Shown in pieces: positions 51,637-63,932 of a stretch of DNA of 64,000 bases. Each line of letters begins with the position of its first letter. Position 1 is the stretch's first letter. Both the position numbers and the translations under genes were made by a program. The stretch is from the NCBI GenBank assembly GCA_018466975.1, contig CM031561.1, positions 2,170,001 to 2,234,000 on the forward strand, read 5' to 3'. This DNA is from Sparassis latifolia (taxonomy: Eukaryota > Basidiomycota > Agaricomycetes > Polyporales > Sparassidaceae). Below the pieces are notes generated by a model. That model searched no databases. It saw only the letters and a list, made by a program, of their open reading frames with translations, and had not been told where the DNA came from.

Positions 51637-54347
51637 GAAAAAAATTGTACTTCAGGGGGCATTCACGGTATGCACACAATACTTAATTCATGCTGAGGAT
51701 AGAATTCATCTGGACTCCAAGGCCTACGCGCAGTGCAAGTTCGAGTGATATTCCAGTTACCTCGACATATCGCCGAATATATGCACCCGCTTATTTACAT
51801 CCACTGGTTCTGACCCTTTCGTGCTGCCGACTCGATCACCAATTTCTCACAAACAAGTCGCTCCACACACAACCGTCTCCCCAATTCAAGCGTGATCTGC
51901 ATCAGTGATATCATTCGGGGATGTCATCTCATGCTGTGCTTTGGCTCTGACCAGGTAGATCCATCCTGGACGTCCGAGAATGTGATCGATGAGGCCCTCG
52001 AATTCTACCTCAATGAATACATTGATTTCTACATGTTCGAGGATAGCCGGCGGACGCTGGAGTTAGCGACTGGGACAATTTAGCGGCTGGCATTGTGGAC
52101 ATGTGGTGCCTCATGTGTGTTGGTGAGATGGCATCTGGATCATACGGTAGGAATCCGAAGCCATTGTAGCATACATCAGTCTGTAGAGTCATTACTTATG
52201 TCTTCCGTAGTGTACTGTCATTTTTATGTGAGCTATGTCAACTATAGTCTTCAACGGTAGCTACGTAGGTGACAACATTGAGCTACCATGTACTACGGCC
52301 GTCTATAGAGTTTGGCAGTAAACTACAGCCCAGAAAGACTTTTACTGATGAAGTGACACCCCAGGTGCAGGACAAGGTAGCCCATATAACTTCAAGTGCT
52401 TAGCACAGACTTGTTTGGTCTGAAACTCATACCCATCGGTGCTCTTGCTGCACTGTGCACAACGACATTGTATGCGCAGTGTGGGGGCCATCGGAGTCGA
52501 GAAAGCTAGACAATCTTCTCATCCACCCGCAACTGGTCACTATTCAGAGTACCAGATGTAATCAGAGGTCTATGAAAGAAAAGCAGTGGGGGCGCATATA
52601 GTCACACTGTCGGTGTTGTCTAGTATGGGGACTCATGCGCGACATCGACGCATGCTACGCGTATACGCGTATGACCACGTGCCGGGAAAGCTCATGCCAA
52701 ATCCTGGATGAAAGTCACAATCATAGAAAATATACATTTTTCGACATTTCACGCGATGCAAAATGAAAGACAATCTCAGGATGTCATAATGTATGGATAA
52801 TGCGACAGAATCTCAGAGTCTCTAAAATTTCTCCCCATCCATAATCTGCGGTTTTGTGCTGTGATGCTCATCCAACTGGATCCATTTTCCTCTCCCGTGT
52901 CGCCTCCGCATCCGCAAGTGCTTACTTCCGCATTTCACTTCTCCCATGCGGCGCCTGATCTCCTTGTAGATCCTCCTCACTAGAGTGTATTTTCCCTTCG
53001 CGTCCTGCTCCACATCGTGCTCTGCCTCCGGCGCACCCTCCCTCCGGTGACGTAGAAGCCGAGGTTCCGGGATAGCACACCCAGCGCAGAAAGCGGTGAG
53101 GCTCGCTGTGAGATCCAGCAGGAGGTGGACTGGGGAGGGGGATGTATGGCGTTGTTGGCGCTAGCTGGCTGGACACGGAGTGAAACGAGGTTCTTCTGGT
53201 GAGAGCTCTACGTACGTGCTTCTGCGGGTGGAGACCTGGTGTTGACGCTGCGCCCATCCGTTCGCATGACCCATTTCTTGCGATAGCATGCCCAGCGGAG
53301 AACGCTGCGAGGCTCCGGGACGCGGTGGACTGGGAGGGCGGCAGAGGGGGATCTACAGCATTATCCGCACTGGCTGCTGGTTTCTGCCCAGACTTGTTCT
53401 TCCCAACTTGCGTGGTTCTGCCCGAACTTACAATGTCAGGCAGGCTCCCCATGCAATCAACCGGGTGAGGATAATATTCGACGTGGCATGCATAAGTCAG
53501 TCGTGGCTGATAATGATACCAATAGGTGCGAACGAGTCGCCATCGACCGATCTTCCAGCAAAGATCATATCGATAGGCCCCTCCAAAAAATCCGTTCACA
53601 GTGCGGACTGCGCAATCAAACGGTCCGGAAGTTCAGGTGGATTGGCGCCACCGTGCCGCCAAGTCGCGCCGCCTAGCCGCTCGCGTCCGCAATGTCCTTG
53701 ATCCCGGCGAGATACGAAGGCTAATATCCAGCCTATCAGGAGCTCTTTTTTTCACAGACCGCCCAAAGGCCGTCCGTGCACGGTTTTTTGACCAGGGGCC
53801 TAACGATTTGGTTGTCATGACAGTGCCCAGGTCCACTCACATCTACTCACAGTGGGAGTCTCTTGGCCATATTATTCCCTCTCGGACATCGTCCGATGAG
53901 TACTCATTAGACACTGGTGCACACGTTCTGCTCTTCTCCGGAGGCACGGTCGCTCGTTTTTGTTTCTTGACCTGCTGATTTCTACTCCGTCCGTGTGTTC
54001 TATGGTTCATACTACGACTGCTGTTCAATTCGGCATACAGGCACCCAACTAACAATATATTGATAAAGACCGTTGGTGTTGAAGCTGTTGGTTTTCTGAC
54101 ATTCAAAGTAGTAGAAGAGACTGGTCCACCGAGAGGGTGCAGCACACTGGAAGAATGTGTTCCACTGGCTTTTCATGGCTGTGATTTCTGGAATGTCCAG
54201 CTCGACCCGGTGAGTATAGATCGCTGGTGGGACAGCACGGCTGATCAAAGTAATCGCAGGGAATTTGTATGGTTACCGTTCCGCAGCTTATAACGCTTCG
54301 CGGATGATCCGCAAATTACTCACGATCAACATTGGCCTATACGAACA
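51637..54347. other. Long stretch without assignable gene
   Basis: A 225-residue minus-strand frame (52922-53599) and a 125-residue plus frame (53601-53978, with ARFFDQGPNDLVVMTVPRST) show no family resemblance and no exon partners. Two imperfect direct repeats of ~90 bases occur at about 53070-53150 and 53275-53360 (shared ATAGCA-CCCAGCG-AGAA-GC and GGTGGACTGGG). Possibly remains of a mobile element. Confidence 0.4.
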
Positions 54348-55203
54348 GGACCCCCGACAATTGGCGAGGATGCCTGATCTGGTGGGGCCCAAAATGTCCA
54401 TCAGCAGAAGCCATATTTTGGCTTGAAATGTCCGCGAAAACTCAGGCCTTCGGCCTTAAGAGGTCATATTTGTCCGGGTTTTGGACCAGGCATCCGTGCA
54501 CCGAAGAAATGTCCGTATTCCCAGATCAGGCCTAAGAAAGGCTCCAATTTTGTCCGTATTCACCGATCAGGCCTCAGGAGACCTTACATTTCGTCATAAA
54601 GAGTGTGATACCTCTCCATAGCCACTTAGAACTCCATGGAATGCAAACGTCAACTCATACTTTCATCTACTTCGCCCGCTCCCTTCCTCTTCCTTGCCGT
54701 CAGAATCTTCACGCTAGCCAGTATACCAGATATCAATGTAGGTGTAATCAATTCACTGAAGATCCGTAAGCACATGGGGCAATGTTGAGCATACGGAGAT
54801 CCGGACTGAGCCGGTGATTGCCCGGAAGTAAGCGTAAGAAGTAAGCCGAGGGAAGGTGAACGAAACGATATGTTTGCAGCCGTCTTAAGGAAGACACATA
54901 CTTGAGAAGTCATCTACGAAGCGGCGAGTTGGGTCCGAGCTGCCCTTCCAAATCGGTGAGGCCGAGCGCCTTCCATATCGCCGGACGGCGTCGCCGGCAC
55001 CATAGATAGGTTCGGCTGGGGTCAAAATTTGTCCGAAAAGGATCAGGCATCCACGACGTCCAAGCCTATATGTCCGGGAAAATCCTCAGGCTATCCCGGG
55101 GTTGACCCCCTGATTTGTCCGTGAAATACCAGGCATGAGGCTCTCAAAAATTCAAAATTTGTCCGTAACTGGCTCAGGGACCTTCCCCAATTGTCGGGGG
55201 TCC
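54348..55203. mobile_element. Second MULE-like inverted-repeat element with subterminal repeats
   Basis: Ends are inverted: GGACCCCCGACAATTGG at 54348 and its complement ending at 55203. The flanks read TATACGAACA (54338-54347) and TATACGAACG (55204-55213), a 9-of-10 direct repeat expected of a Mutator-like target duplication. Near both ends the motif TTTGTCCG and the words CAGGC/ATCAGGC recur many times, typical of subterminal transposase-binding repeats. The interior has no coding region, so it is non-autonomous. Confidence 0.78.
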
Positions 55204-55755
55204 TATACGAACGCACGAATGTCGAATGTCGCACGCTGTTCAATGCCTGCCACCCACATAACGGCCATAGTGATGACCTCGCCGTGGAACGTGCTGTAAG
55301 GTTCATGGTGTGAATGCTTTCTTCTTTTTGCCATGGCTCATCGATATTGGATTCCAAGGTGATAACTCTTAGTGACATTATCGCCCATCGTTTATTGGAA
55401 AGCTTGTTGCAGACACAATAAGCCTTTGCCGGAGTCGCTTTTCATGTGAAGCTTACGGTGAAGTCTTCAGTACATCTTTAATCTCGTATACTGCTGCCCG
55501 TATCTGACGGTCGGATGAGGGCTGGATACGTCTTGATGCAAAATCCAGGAATCTCGCTTGCATGAACTTCTGAACTTGTCTACGCGGCGGGAGGCCTTCA
55601 TACCTCCGCCGTCAGTGTCGTTTGACATTTACCAGATGACTCATGCCTTCTCTGAATGGCAGTCTTCTTAGCCACGAAGTCTTCTGAGCCATGATTGTCC
55701 AGTGACTGTGAACGGATTTAAACTCCTGCGTGCGTTAGGCTTCGGCGTTATCAGG
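55204..55755. other. Upstream region of the P450 gene
   Basis: No gene seen between the inverted-repeat element and the TATA box of the P450 gene. Confidence 0.5.
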
Positions 55756-55763
55756 TATAAAAG
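55756..55763 (+). promoter_or_regulatory. TATA box of the P450 gene
   Basis: TATAAAAG about 90 bases before the start codon at 55853; the only such motif nearby. Confidence 0.6.
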
Positions 55764-55852
55764 CTGCACCTTGGTAGGACCCGTTGGCCGCTGCCTCTCT
55801 CCCGGGACTCAGTTTTGTCACGAAATTGGTAGCCTCTGGTGCCTACAATACT

Positions 55853-57920
55853 ATGACCATGCTCGAGGTACTTCTAAACCCCGCGGCACATCCAATTCCC
55901 TTCGTCCTTTGTCTTCTGCCCGTTGTTGTCCTGGCAGTGCACGTTGTACCGTATTTGGTCGATGAGCATGGTCTTCGCCAATACCCCGGCCCTTTCTTTG
56001 CAAAATTTTCCGTTGGTTGGCTCTTCTGGGTGTCCAGCACGTTCAGGAGGACCAACACTATCGACGAGCTGCACCAGAAATATGGTATGCCTCTCTAAGT
56101 TAGATGCAAAGTGATAAATTGAATGACCAATGCCAACTTGAACATTAGGACCTTTCGTCCGCATCGCGCCGAACCACATTTCGATTGTTTCCCCGGAAGC
56201 GGTCTCAGAGGTGTATGGCCACTCCGCCGGCACAACGAAGTCAGCTTTCTACGAGGCCTTTACGTCTTACCGTGCCATACGCGGGATATTCAACACACCC
56301 TTCCGCACCGAACATGCTCGTAAGCGACGTGTCATGGCCCACATGTTTTCCCCGCAGAGCGTGCGCGCCTTCGAGGGCCCGATCAAGGTTCATCTGCAAA
56401 CTCTGTTGAACCAGTGGGACGTCATGTGCAACAGCGCCGTGCGCAAGGATGAAGTGAAGACTGGCACACTGGGGTCCAGCACGTGGGAGGTGCGCGGCCG
56501 CTATGTCTGGTTTGATGCACAGTTTTGTGAGCGACGAATTATTCTGAACGAGATTCTGACCTCTGATGTTGTGTGTTGTGCGACAGGGTGCAATTTGTTC
56601 ACGTTTGATGTCATTGGTACGAAATTCGTGCTGCATAGATACTTCAACGCAGGCTGATGTGACGGTCTCTCAGGTGAACTCGCCTTCGGCTCTCCTTTTG
56701 GTATGCTTTTGCGTGGCCAGGACACCGCCAGGATAAGGAAGTCTCTCACAGCTGGAATTGCCTCTTATGCAGTCGACGAGTCCACCGCCCAGGAACCTGC
56801 GGTTCAATATGAGGTCGAAGACATCGCTGCTATCGACGCGGTTAGTGCGCGCATGGAGATTTCTCCCATTCTCGGTGTGCTCCCCACGTACGTGCGCGAG
56901 TTCGTGGAGCGCATGCCGCAGCACCGTCGTGGCCTGAAGGCGCAGGGCCAGCTGATCGGCCTGGCGGCGGAAGCTATCTCGCGGCGCCTTACCGCCGCCC
57001 GCCAGGCGGAAGATGCAGGGAAGATTTTTGATGATATGTTTGGGAAACTGTTGAACGGTCTAGACGAGAACGGAAACCCAATGACTGAGCGGGAGTTGAC
57101 TGTGGAGGCCGTTGGGCTGCTAGTCGCAGGATCCGACACAACTTCCAGGTACGTCTACTTGTTGCAGCTATATTGTCCCGTTGAGCTCGCTTTGCTGATA
57201 ACTTACCTTACAGCTCGCTGTCGACTATGATATTCTATGTCGCCCGCAACCAGAACGTGCAGAAGAGACTCCAGGCCGAGCTGGACGCTGTGGCCGGCAC
57301 AGACCCGAGTATTCTGCCCTTTGTTGACGTCAAATCTTTGCCATACCTCGAGGCTGTCATCAACGAGGGCCTCCGCGTTCTCTCCACGATTGGGTTTGGT
57401 CTCGGTCGTGTCGTTCCCGAAGGAGGCATCACGGTGCTCGGCCACACTTTTTCTGCAGGCACAGAGATCAGCGTGCCCTTATATAGCATGCATCACTCCG
57501 AGGAAATGTGGGGCGCGGACGTGGAGGAGTACCGTCCCGAGCGCTGGTTGGATGCTGAGAAACAAGGCGAGATGATGAAGGCGTTCAACCCGTTCTCCTT
57601 GGGACCCAGGTGAGATCTTCAGCGGTGGTCTTTGCTTCGGCGGCTGTGTAAACTTATTGTCGTGTTCCAGGGCCTGCATCGGGCGCAGCGTCGCCATGCT
57701 GGAAATGAAGTTGCTCATCGCCGCCGTTTTCCGTCGCTATGATATTGTCCTGCAACCGGGCCAAGCGGTGAGTTTGGACTTCTGCTATGGCCTAAGCGTG
57801 CTGACAAGGGATCTTGCGCAGTTCGGAGTGCACGACAATTTCGTTCGCAAGCCGCATGAGTGTGTGGTTGGGATCAAGCATAGAGGTATGATCGCCCGAA
57901 AGATGCGCTTCCGAGGGTAA
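55853..57920 (+). CDS. Cytochrome P450 monooxygenase, CYP53-like
   Basis: Seven exons, 55853-56084, 56149-56526, 56587-56616, 56674-57148, 57214-57609, 57671-57767 and 57822-57920, join in phase to about 568 residues. An N-terminal membrane anchor (IPFVLCLLPVVVLAVHVVPY) is followed by a hinge LRQYPGPFFAKF. Catalytic landmarks: I-helix AGSDTTS at ~residue 370, ExxR as EGLR in INEGLRVLS, PERF-like YRPERW, and the haem loop FSLGPRACIG with the ligand Cys. PFVRIAPNHISIVSPEAVSE and the block WCNLFTFDVIGELAFGSPFG resemble benzoate 4-monooxygenases (CYP53), which hydroxylate benzoate in the ER with NADPH-P450 reductase; the substrate is inference. A stretch of ~25 residues (MCNSAVRKDEVKTG...) in exon 2 looks like an insertion. 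The gene appears intact. Confidence 0.92.
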
Positions 57921-59164
57921 ATTTGCAAGCGTCGGTGTGTTGTATAATTTTACTGTGAATTTGATCAAAGATCAGGAGGACGAGGGGTGGTTTAGTGTGT
58001 GAGCAGGCTGCAGGCAAGCTGGCAGCCTCTGGGACCCCAAAGTTGCGTGCTATACTTATGTTGAGCATGTATTAATTGCTATCGTGCGTACTAATACCTT
58101 TCATTCATCTTTTATATACCATTGTGTCACCGCATTATTTGCGCGTTGTTTATACAATAATTATTTACTCATACCATGTGAGTTGTGTGCATTGGCGTAC
58201 CGTCATGGCCGTGAGTTCGGTCGCGATAAGCGCATAGAAGCTGGTTGAGAACAATGGTAGACGATCGATCACATGAGTGATAAACTGGCGCTCCGAGTCC
58301 GATGTATTGATATGGCCCCAACTCGAGCGAACGAGTCTTCCTGCGGAATGAGGGATCACAGCAAAGTTTCAACTCGTTGCCCCGGGTATTTCTGGTACGT
58401 GTATCTGTCGGCCTTACCGTCACTGTTTTCCCACTCACCGATGGGCATTTATAGCGTCCTGCACATCACGGTGAAGATTCTGACAGCGACGTCTCGTCAT
58501 CTCGATGTCTGTACCACAAGTCAAGCGGATGAGAGAATTACGATTGAGATAATCAGGCGACCCAAGACAGCGATGGCAATGAAACGCTTACTCGGAGCAC
58601 GCGCGACGCGTTAGTCACGTGAAGATGCTCAGTGACTTGTGGGGCGCTTTTCTGCGGGCCAGCGGCGTTTCTTTCAAGTTCTCATTAGTCTGAAAACTAG
58701 AGGGAAAAACTAGAGAGAGAAACTATGCACTATCAAGCTTGCTTTGGTGTACTGTCGACAACATCTAGCAAGCAACATTTCCGTACACACTGTCTTGTGG
58801 CTCCCACGCGCCGGTGGACTCGGCAGTTTCCAACCATCCTTGGAATCGCTCTATATTCAGGCAGATCGCCTTTGGAGACGGAGCACTCGATTGTTCATCC
58901 TGAATTATGGTACTTCTACCTCGCAGTGAGTATTGCTCCTCGGGGTATATAGTGACTTCTTATTGCACCTTCAGAGTGTTCAGCTGGAGGAGTCATCCGT
59001 CCAGGTGTGCAGGTATACATCGAGCTCGTCGCTGTGCATGGAGCCAGTTCCCCCCAATGAATGGCTTCTCCTCCGGAACTGGATATCTGACGTGTCAGCG
59101 CTGGTGAACAATTTAACCAATTTAACTTGCCTTGCCACCGTGCTCCTACTGCACCTACTGTTCA
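57921..59164. other. Gene-less stretch downstream of the P450 gene
   Basis: No coding pattern or structural element recognised before the tandem duplication. Confidence 0.5.
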
Positions 59165-60814
59165 GTTTGCGCAATTACTTGTGCGTGCATCTTATTGCAC
59201 TATCGCCGCGAATTGGCTTCTGCCTTATTTTCCCTTACCGTAGGCTCTCACCCGGATTTTGACAAGATAACGGGCTATCCAAGCACACTTCTCTCTGGCG
59301 GCTCAATCTCGACATTGTGCCCGGATCAGTTAATTCACGGGGCTCGTACTTGTCCGAGTGTCTGTTCGTTGCAGTTTCCCTTCCTCCTCGTCGCTCAGCG
59401 CAAAAGGTGATTTTGTCTGTTCACAAAGCAATGAATCTTCGCAATGTGGTCAAGGTGCGCACACTTTCTTTGTCGTTCCTATCGATTAGTGGTTAGATCA
59501 TCACGTTGTGGTTGGTCTGTGCCAAATTAGAACCGTGAAGACGTGGGCTCGACTCCCACTAGGAACATGTCATGAGAGGTAGAGGGAATTTTAATATTTC
59601 CTTCCACTTTCGTACCGTGAGCATCGTCATACTTTTGCTGAATTTCTGATGCTCGTTTTCCATAGGAGTATTCAATTATTATTCATGGGTCTCTAGATGT
59701 TTCATCAGTTTGCTTTTTACTCGGAACGAATGATGGCATCCTCGCAGGGTTACGAGCGGATCAGGTCTTACGAAGGCGCCTTACATGAGCATAGGCGCTT
59801 ACCTCTCGGTGCTCAAGGGTTGTTCTGGTCTCATAACGGGCTCTTGAGTACTATGAATTTGCCTCCATGAGGTCTCCAATTATTCTGCACCTTGCGAACT
59901 ACTTGACCGTCCGCAGGCTTGGAAGTGCTCGGCATCTCGGCACCTTACGGAGACCACCCGTGTGTTGTTCGAAGTGTTGTCGCGGAGCACTTATTATCCC
60001 CTCTGCTTCTGGAGTTCGATTCTGTGCCACGAAACCTCGCAGTAGGAAATTTTCTAAACTACGTGCTCGAGGATGGTGGTTCTAGATCGCGTGTGGTGCG
60101 TGCTCTCCATCTTCAGGGAGAGCTAGTTTAGACGTTGAGTGCCATTTGCTAAGGAAGGCTCTACCCACAGATATATCCGCTGTCGTACGGATAACAAAAC
60201 TGCGGCGCGCCATCTAATCTGTACGATACGGTGGGTCAAACTGTCCGCCCTCGTTTAACTTTTGGTGCCTAAAATAAATGTTCTGTCCTTGCCCTCGGCG
60301 TGACGACACCTCCCGCCGTTATTCTGCCACTCCTCGTGTGTTTGGTCTGCACGCATGGTAGCTCAGCATGGGCTGCATCACACGCAACATTGATTATTCT
60401 TTCCCGGCTTTCTGTCAATCATGTGGGTTGAGCGCGTCGGTCTTCTCGCTCTTCCATTGCAAGCTTTTCAGCGGTACCTGTCTCTCCCGTGCTAGGCTTG
60501 ACTGGAACCGTCTTCCGTTGCGTCTCGCGCTGCACGTACATAATGTACGCCAAGACTGGCGGGCACCATTAAACCTCGAGGTTGAGCTTCCATGCACTAG
60601 CTGACGGGCACCACCGTCCTCTTGGCCAAGCACGAGACATCCGCTGTCGACGAAAGTTGGCAGGGAATCTGCGCACGCGGCTCGCATTGTGCCGACGACT
60701 TCTGTGTTCTACAGGCACGACTGAGGAGCCCAGACGAGAAGCTACGCACGCAGCCGGCGTAGTACAGTCCTGCGCGTGCCAGCCGTCGCATTCCCAAGCA
60801 CCTGTTGTTCGGCT
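59165..60814. repeat. Diverged tandem duplication, first copy
   Basis: Aligns, with many substitutions and indels, to about 60815-62450. Shared blocks include TGTGCGT..CATCT (59178/60827), GGCTCAATCTCGA against GGCTGAATCTCGA (59300/60905), AGTGCTCGGCATCTCGG against AGTGCTCGGTATCTCGG (59925/61471), TACGGAGACCACC (59946/61496), and CTCTTCCATTGCAAGCTTTT against CTTCTCCATTGCCAGGTTTT (60449/62190). Offset about 1.55-1.7 kb. Contains a tRNA-like sequence and no clear protein gene. Confidence 0.75.
59475..59567 (+). tRNA. tRNA-His (GTG) candidate with intron
   Basis: Folds as a full cloverleaf: acceptor stem GTTCCTA/TAGGAAC (7 of 7), D stem GAT/ATC, anticodon stem TCACG/CGTGA (5 of 5), T stem GTGGG/CCCAC (5 of 5) with loop CTCGACT, discriminator A. 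The anticodon loop starts TTGTGG, giving GTG (His), and about 21 bases sit between position 37 and 38 as an intron. A TTTT run about 20 bases downstream could end Pol III transcription. The B box (GGCTCGACTCC) has C for the usual first T, so activity is uncertain. Confidence 0.6.
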
Positions 60815-62450
60815 TGCAAATTGATTGTGCGTCGTATCTGACTCATTGACTCTCGTGTCATTTCTTTCCTGTAGGGGCAAGATGGTGGACCACCCAAGTT
60901 TGGTGGCTGAATCTCGATATTCTGCTCAGATCGGTTGGTTCACGGTGCTCGCACATTTTGCAGTGCCCTTCCTCGCTGTGGAGGATTTTACCTATTCACG
61001 AAGCACGGAATCTTCAGAATCTGATAGGGACACATTGTGTTGTGGTAAGTTCCTTTGGATTAGTGGATAAATCATCACGGCGTTGTTCATGTTGTCATAC
61101 TCGCGTTTCGTGAAGATGTGGGTTCGAGTTCCACGAGGAACATAGCAGTAATGAGATAGAGCTTTTTTTCGATTCTTCAGTCTGCGCTGATCCCGTGAGC
61201 CTAGTGGTGTTTTGTCTGCAACTTGTTGAACTTCATTTTCCTTATTCACAGAGTCCTACTAGTTCCAACCGTACAGGCCGAATGGGTGATGGAAATCTGC
61301 CGGTGTTATGCGGATCGGGGAGCTCGAGGCACCGTGCACTCACATAAGTGCTCATCTCGCGACGCTCAAGTTTTCTAGTCTCATACGGGGTGCTGCTCAA
61401 TTGTCCTTCTCTACTCGGCTGAATCGGACACGTCCTGCATCCAAACCGTTGGACCTTCCGTAAGTGACGTCAAAGTGCTCGGTATCTCGGTATTTTACGG
61501 AGACCACCTGTGTCGCTCCAGCCACTGTTCGACAACGGTTTGAGTGACACAGCTGGTCTCCGTAAGTCGCAGGCCACTTGTTTATCCTCTCTGCTTACGA
61601 CTCGAGTTGGAGGAGTCACCCGGTATGTTGAGTTTCTGCCACGGATCCTCAGTAACTTGGGAAATTTTGTATACTATCCGCTCAGGGACCGCGGCTCTGA
61701 AGCGCGTGTGGCGGGTGCCCTACGTGTTTTATTTTCCATTCGTGCGACTGACCAGTGACCTTGGAGCGAGCTAGGTTGACGCATGTGGTGTTTTTCCGCC
61801 AACTGCGACCCCACAACTAGGTATGCCTGTTGTCGTCTCTCGTATGATATTCGCAGCTGAGCTCCGTCGATTCGTTTACATCAAATCGCAGCGCTCCGTC
61901 TTGTGCGATGTTCTGTGTCCATGTTGTGAGTCACCACTGTCCTCCGTTTTCTCACTGTTGGTGGCTGAGATAGGTGCTCTGTCCTTGTCCTCGGCGTGAC
62001 GTACCGTTATCGTCTTCCAGGACACGTCTGGTCTGCTACTTCTCGCGTGTTTCGTCTGCACGTGTAGTGGTTCATCACGGGCTGGAGGACATGTGTTGAC
62101 TGTCACAATCCATTCTCGGCTTCTGCCAATCGCGCTGGGTTCGAGCGGCGCGGTTCCACCGTCTCACCGTCGCGCGGCGGCCTTCTCGCTTCTCCATTGC
62201 CAGGTTTTGCCCGCGATACCTGTCTCTTCCATGCTAGGCTTGATAAACGTCTTCCGCTCCCTCTCGTGCTGCCCATATACAATGTACGGCGCGTAACACG
62301 TCTATTAAACCTCGACGCCCGAGCTTCCATGCAACTAGCTAAGGAACCCCCCTCAGTGCTCTTGGCTAAACACCCAGTACTCGCCGGCTGTCTGTGGAAC
62401 TTCTGGCGTTGGCGGGGAATCTGGGAACGCGGTGCGTTTCCGCGCGCCGA
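60815..62450. repeat. Diverged tandem duplication, second copy
   Basis: Direct-orientation partner of 59165-60814; carries the second tRNA-like sequence at the corresponding place. Confidence 0.75.
61049..61142 (+). tRNA. tRNA-like sequence, diverged copy (possible pseudo-tRNA)
   Basis: Counterpart of 59475-59567. Acceptor stem GTTCCTT/GAGGAAC (one G-U pair), D stem GAT/ATC, anticodon stem TCACG/CGTGA and T stem GTGGG/TCCAC with canonical loop TTCGAGT are kept, and a T7 run follows at 61164. The anticodon loop carries two extra bases (GC) before TTG, so the identity cannot be read with confidence and it may be inactive. Confidence 0.42.
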
Positions 62451-62622
62451 CGGTTCTCTGCGCATACAGGACGACGGCGGAGAGACGAGCCGCCCGGAGG
62501 GAAGCATATGTAGGTATTCCCGGTTGCACCTTTGGGTGTGCCCGGCCCCCACGTGCACGCGCGCATCACTCTCCACGCAGACGGTGTCGGTGAAAACCCC
62601 CAATTGCGCTTGCCGTTCCTCC

Positions 62623-62624
<2 letters not shown>

Positions 62625-62660
<36 letters not shown>
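62625..62660. repeat. (ATC)12 microsatellite
   Basis: Twelve perfect ATC units. Confidence 0.97.
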
Positions 62661-63055
62661 GCGTCCGCGACCCCCGCCCACAATGACACACACCCTCCAG
62701 CGTCAGCGTCGCCCCCGATCGCTGCGTCCCGATCGGCGTCCCCAGGCCTCCTGCCATGTTATTGCGTCATTAATCCTAGTGTTTGGGGCCTGCCTTATCT
62801 CCCGAGCGGTATCTCTGCATAATGCCACATCGGACGCCCGATCGCGATTTGAATTGGGGGTGTGTGTGTGTGCGGGCGGTCTTGTGGCCTCCACCTTTTG
62901 CGTGCGATGGCGCGTAAGTCGAAATTGAAATTCACGAGTTGAAGCCCCGGCGGCAGAAGATGCCAGGAAGGGGCTGCTCCTCGACGAAGTGCGACCTGCG
63001 CGGCGTGCGTTCCGTCATGCGACCGAGATATATTGTTTACTGGTACGGGCGCCGC

Positions 63056-63079
63056 AGGGATGCATCATGATGCATCCCT
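63056..63079. repeat. Perfect 24-base palindrome
   Basis: AGGGATGCATCA followed at once by its exact complement, with no spacer; could form a hairpin or be a dimeric protein-binding site. Confidence 0.9.
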
Positions 63080-63901
63080 ACGTAGCCACTAGGTCGCAGA
63101 GACGTGCTGCGGCACACGACTCGCCGATTCGCGAAGTTTGTGGTTCCTGTCCTGTCGTTCGAGGAGGGGAATTCCTGAATTCCTGGCGTGAGCTCTCAGG
63201 AACACAGGCGCACCAGAAATCTGGGACCACCGCCATGAGATAATTTAGTCGCGGGTGGTAGGCGTCGTTTCGCACAGGAGCTCGCGCTCGGATCGAAAAT
63301 TTTATTATTATTCTTTATAACTGGAACGCGGGGAAAGGTGCGCTGGAGCCGGGGGTGTACGCTCCCGGCGTGTAGTACCGAGCTGGGGAGAACCAGCAAC
63401 GCACGAGACGCGGCGCAGGGCCAGATGATCGACGCTCGGGCCCGCGAGCGGATAATTGTTGTCCACTACTAGGGTGACGTACAGGGAGAAGGGAGAAGGG
63501 GTGGGGGCACAGGAGACAGGAGAAATCGCGCGCGCGGAGGGGCCGTACACGTCCTCCAGCTCGAGACTCGGAATGGACTGTGGATAGACGAGGAGGGTTT
63601 GGGGAGCTCGAGACGTTCGTAGGGCTCCGTCGTTGGTTTAGAGGGTGGAGGCCTGCGCCGGCGCTCAGTACTCAGTTCGTGACGTCGACCCTTCGCTGCA
63701 AAGAACGTGTCGACGCCGCTCCCACTTGGCGTGTTGCTGGATCTTTCGATCGCGCTGCGGATGGTGCCGTCGCGAGGCGACGTAGTACGAATCGTACTCT
63801 CGGAGGTTGTGCCAGTGCGCGCCTGTGCGACATTCGCGCGACATCGAGCGCGATCCCGAGTGCGCGCTGCGCCGGTCGTGCTTGAAACTCGGGAGGTGAC
63901 T

Positions 63902-63907
63902 TATATA
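63902..63907 (+). promoter_or_regulatory. TATA-like box before the right-edge gene
   Basis: TATATA about 26 bases upstream of the ATG at 63933. Confidence 0.35.
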
Positions 63908-63932
63908 CGGGCCTCGGTACGTTCTGTCCGAG

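Larger units (their letters stand above)
62451..63932. other. Gene-less stretch before the right-edge gene
   Basis: Holds a trinucleotide microsatellite, a perfect palindrome and GC-rich sequence; no coding pattern was convincing. Confidence 0.5.

Noticed and set aside
52922..53599. 225-residue minus-strand open frame
   Set aside because: Composition follows local direct repeats, with no recognisable domain and no exon continuity on either side.
62365..62693. Poly-Asp/poly-Met frames
   Set aside because: Produced by the (ATC)12 microsatellite, not by a gene.
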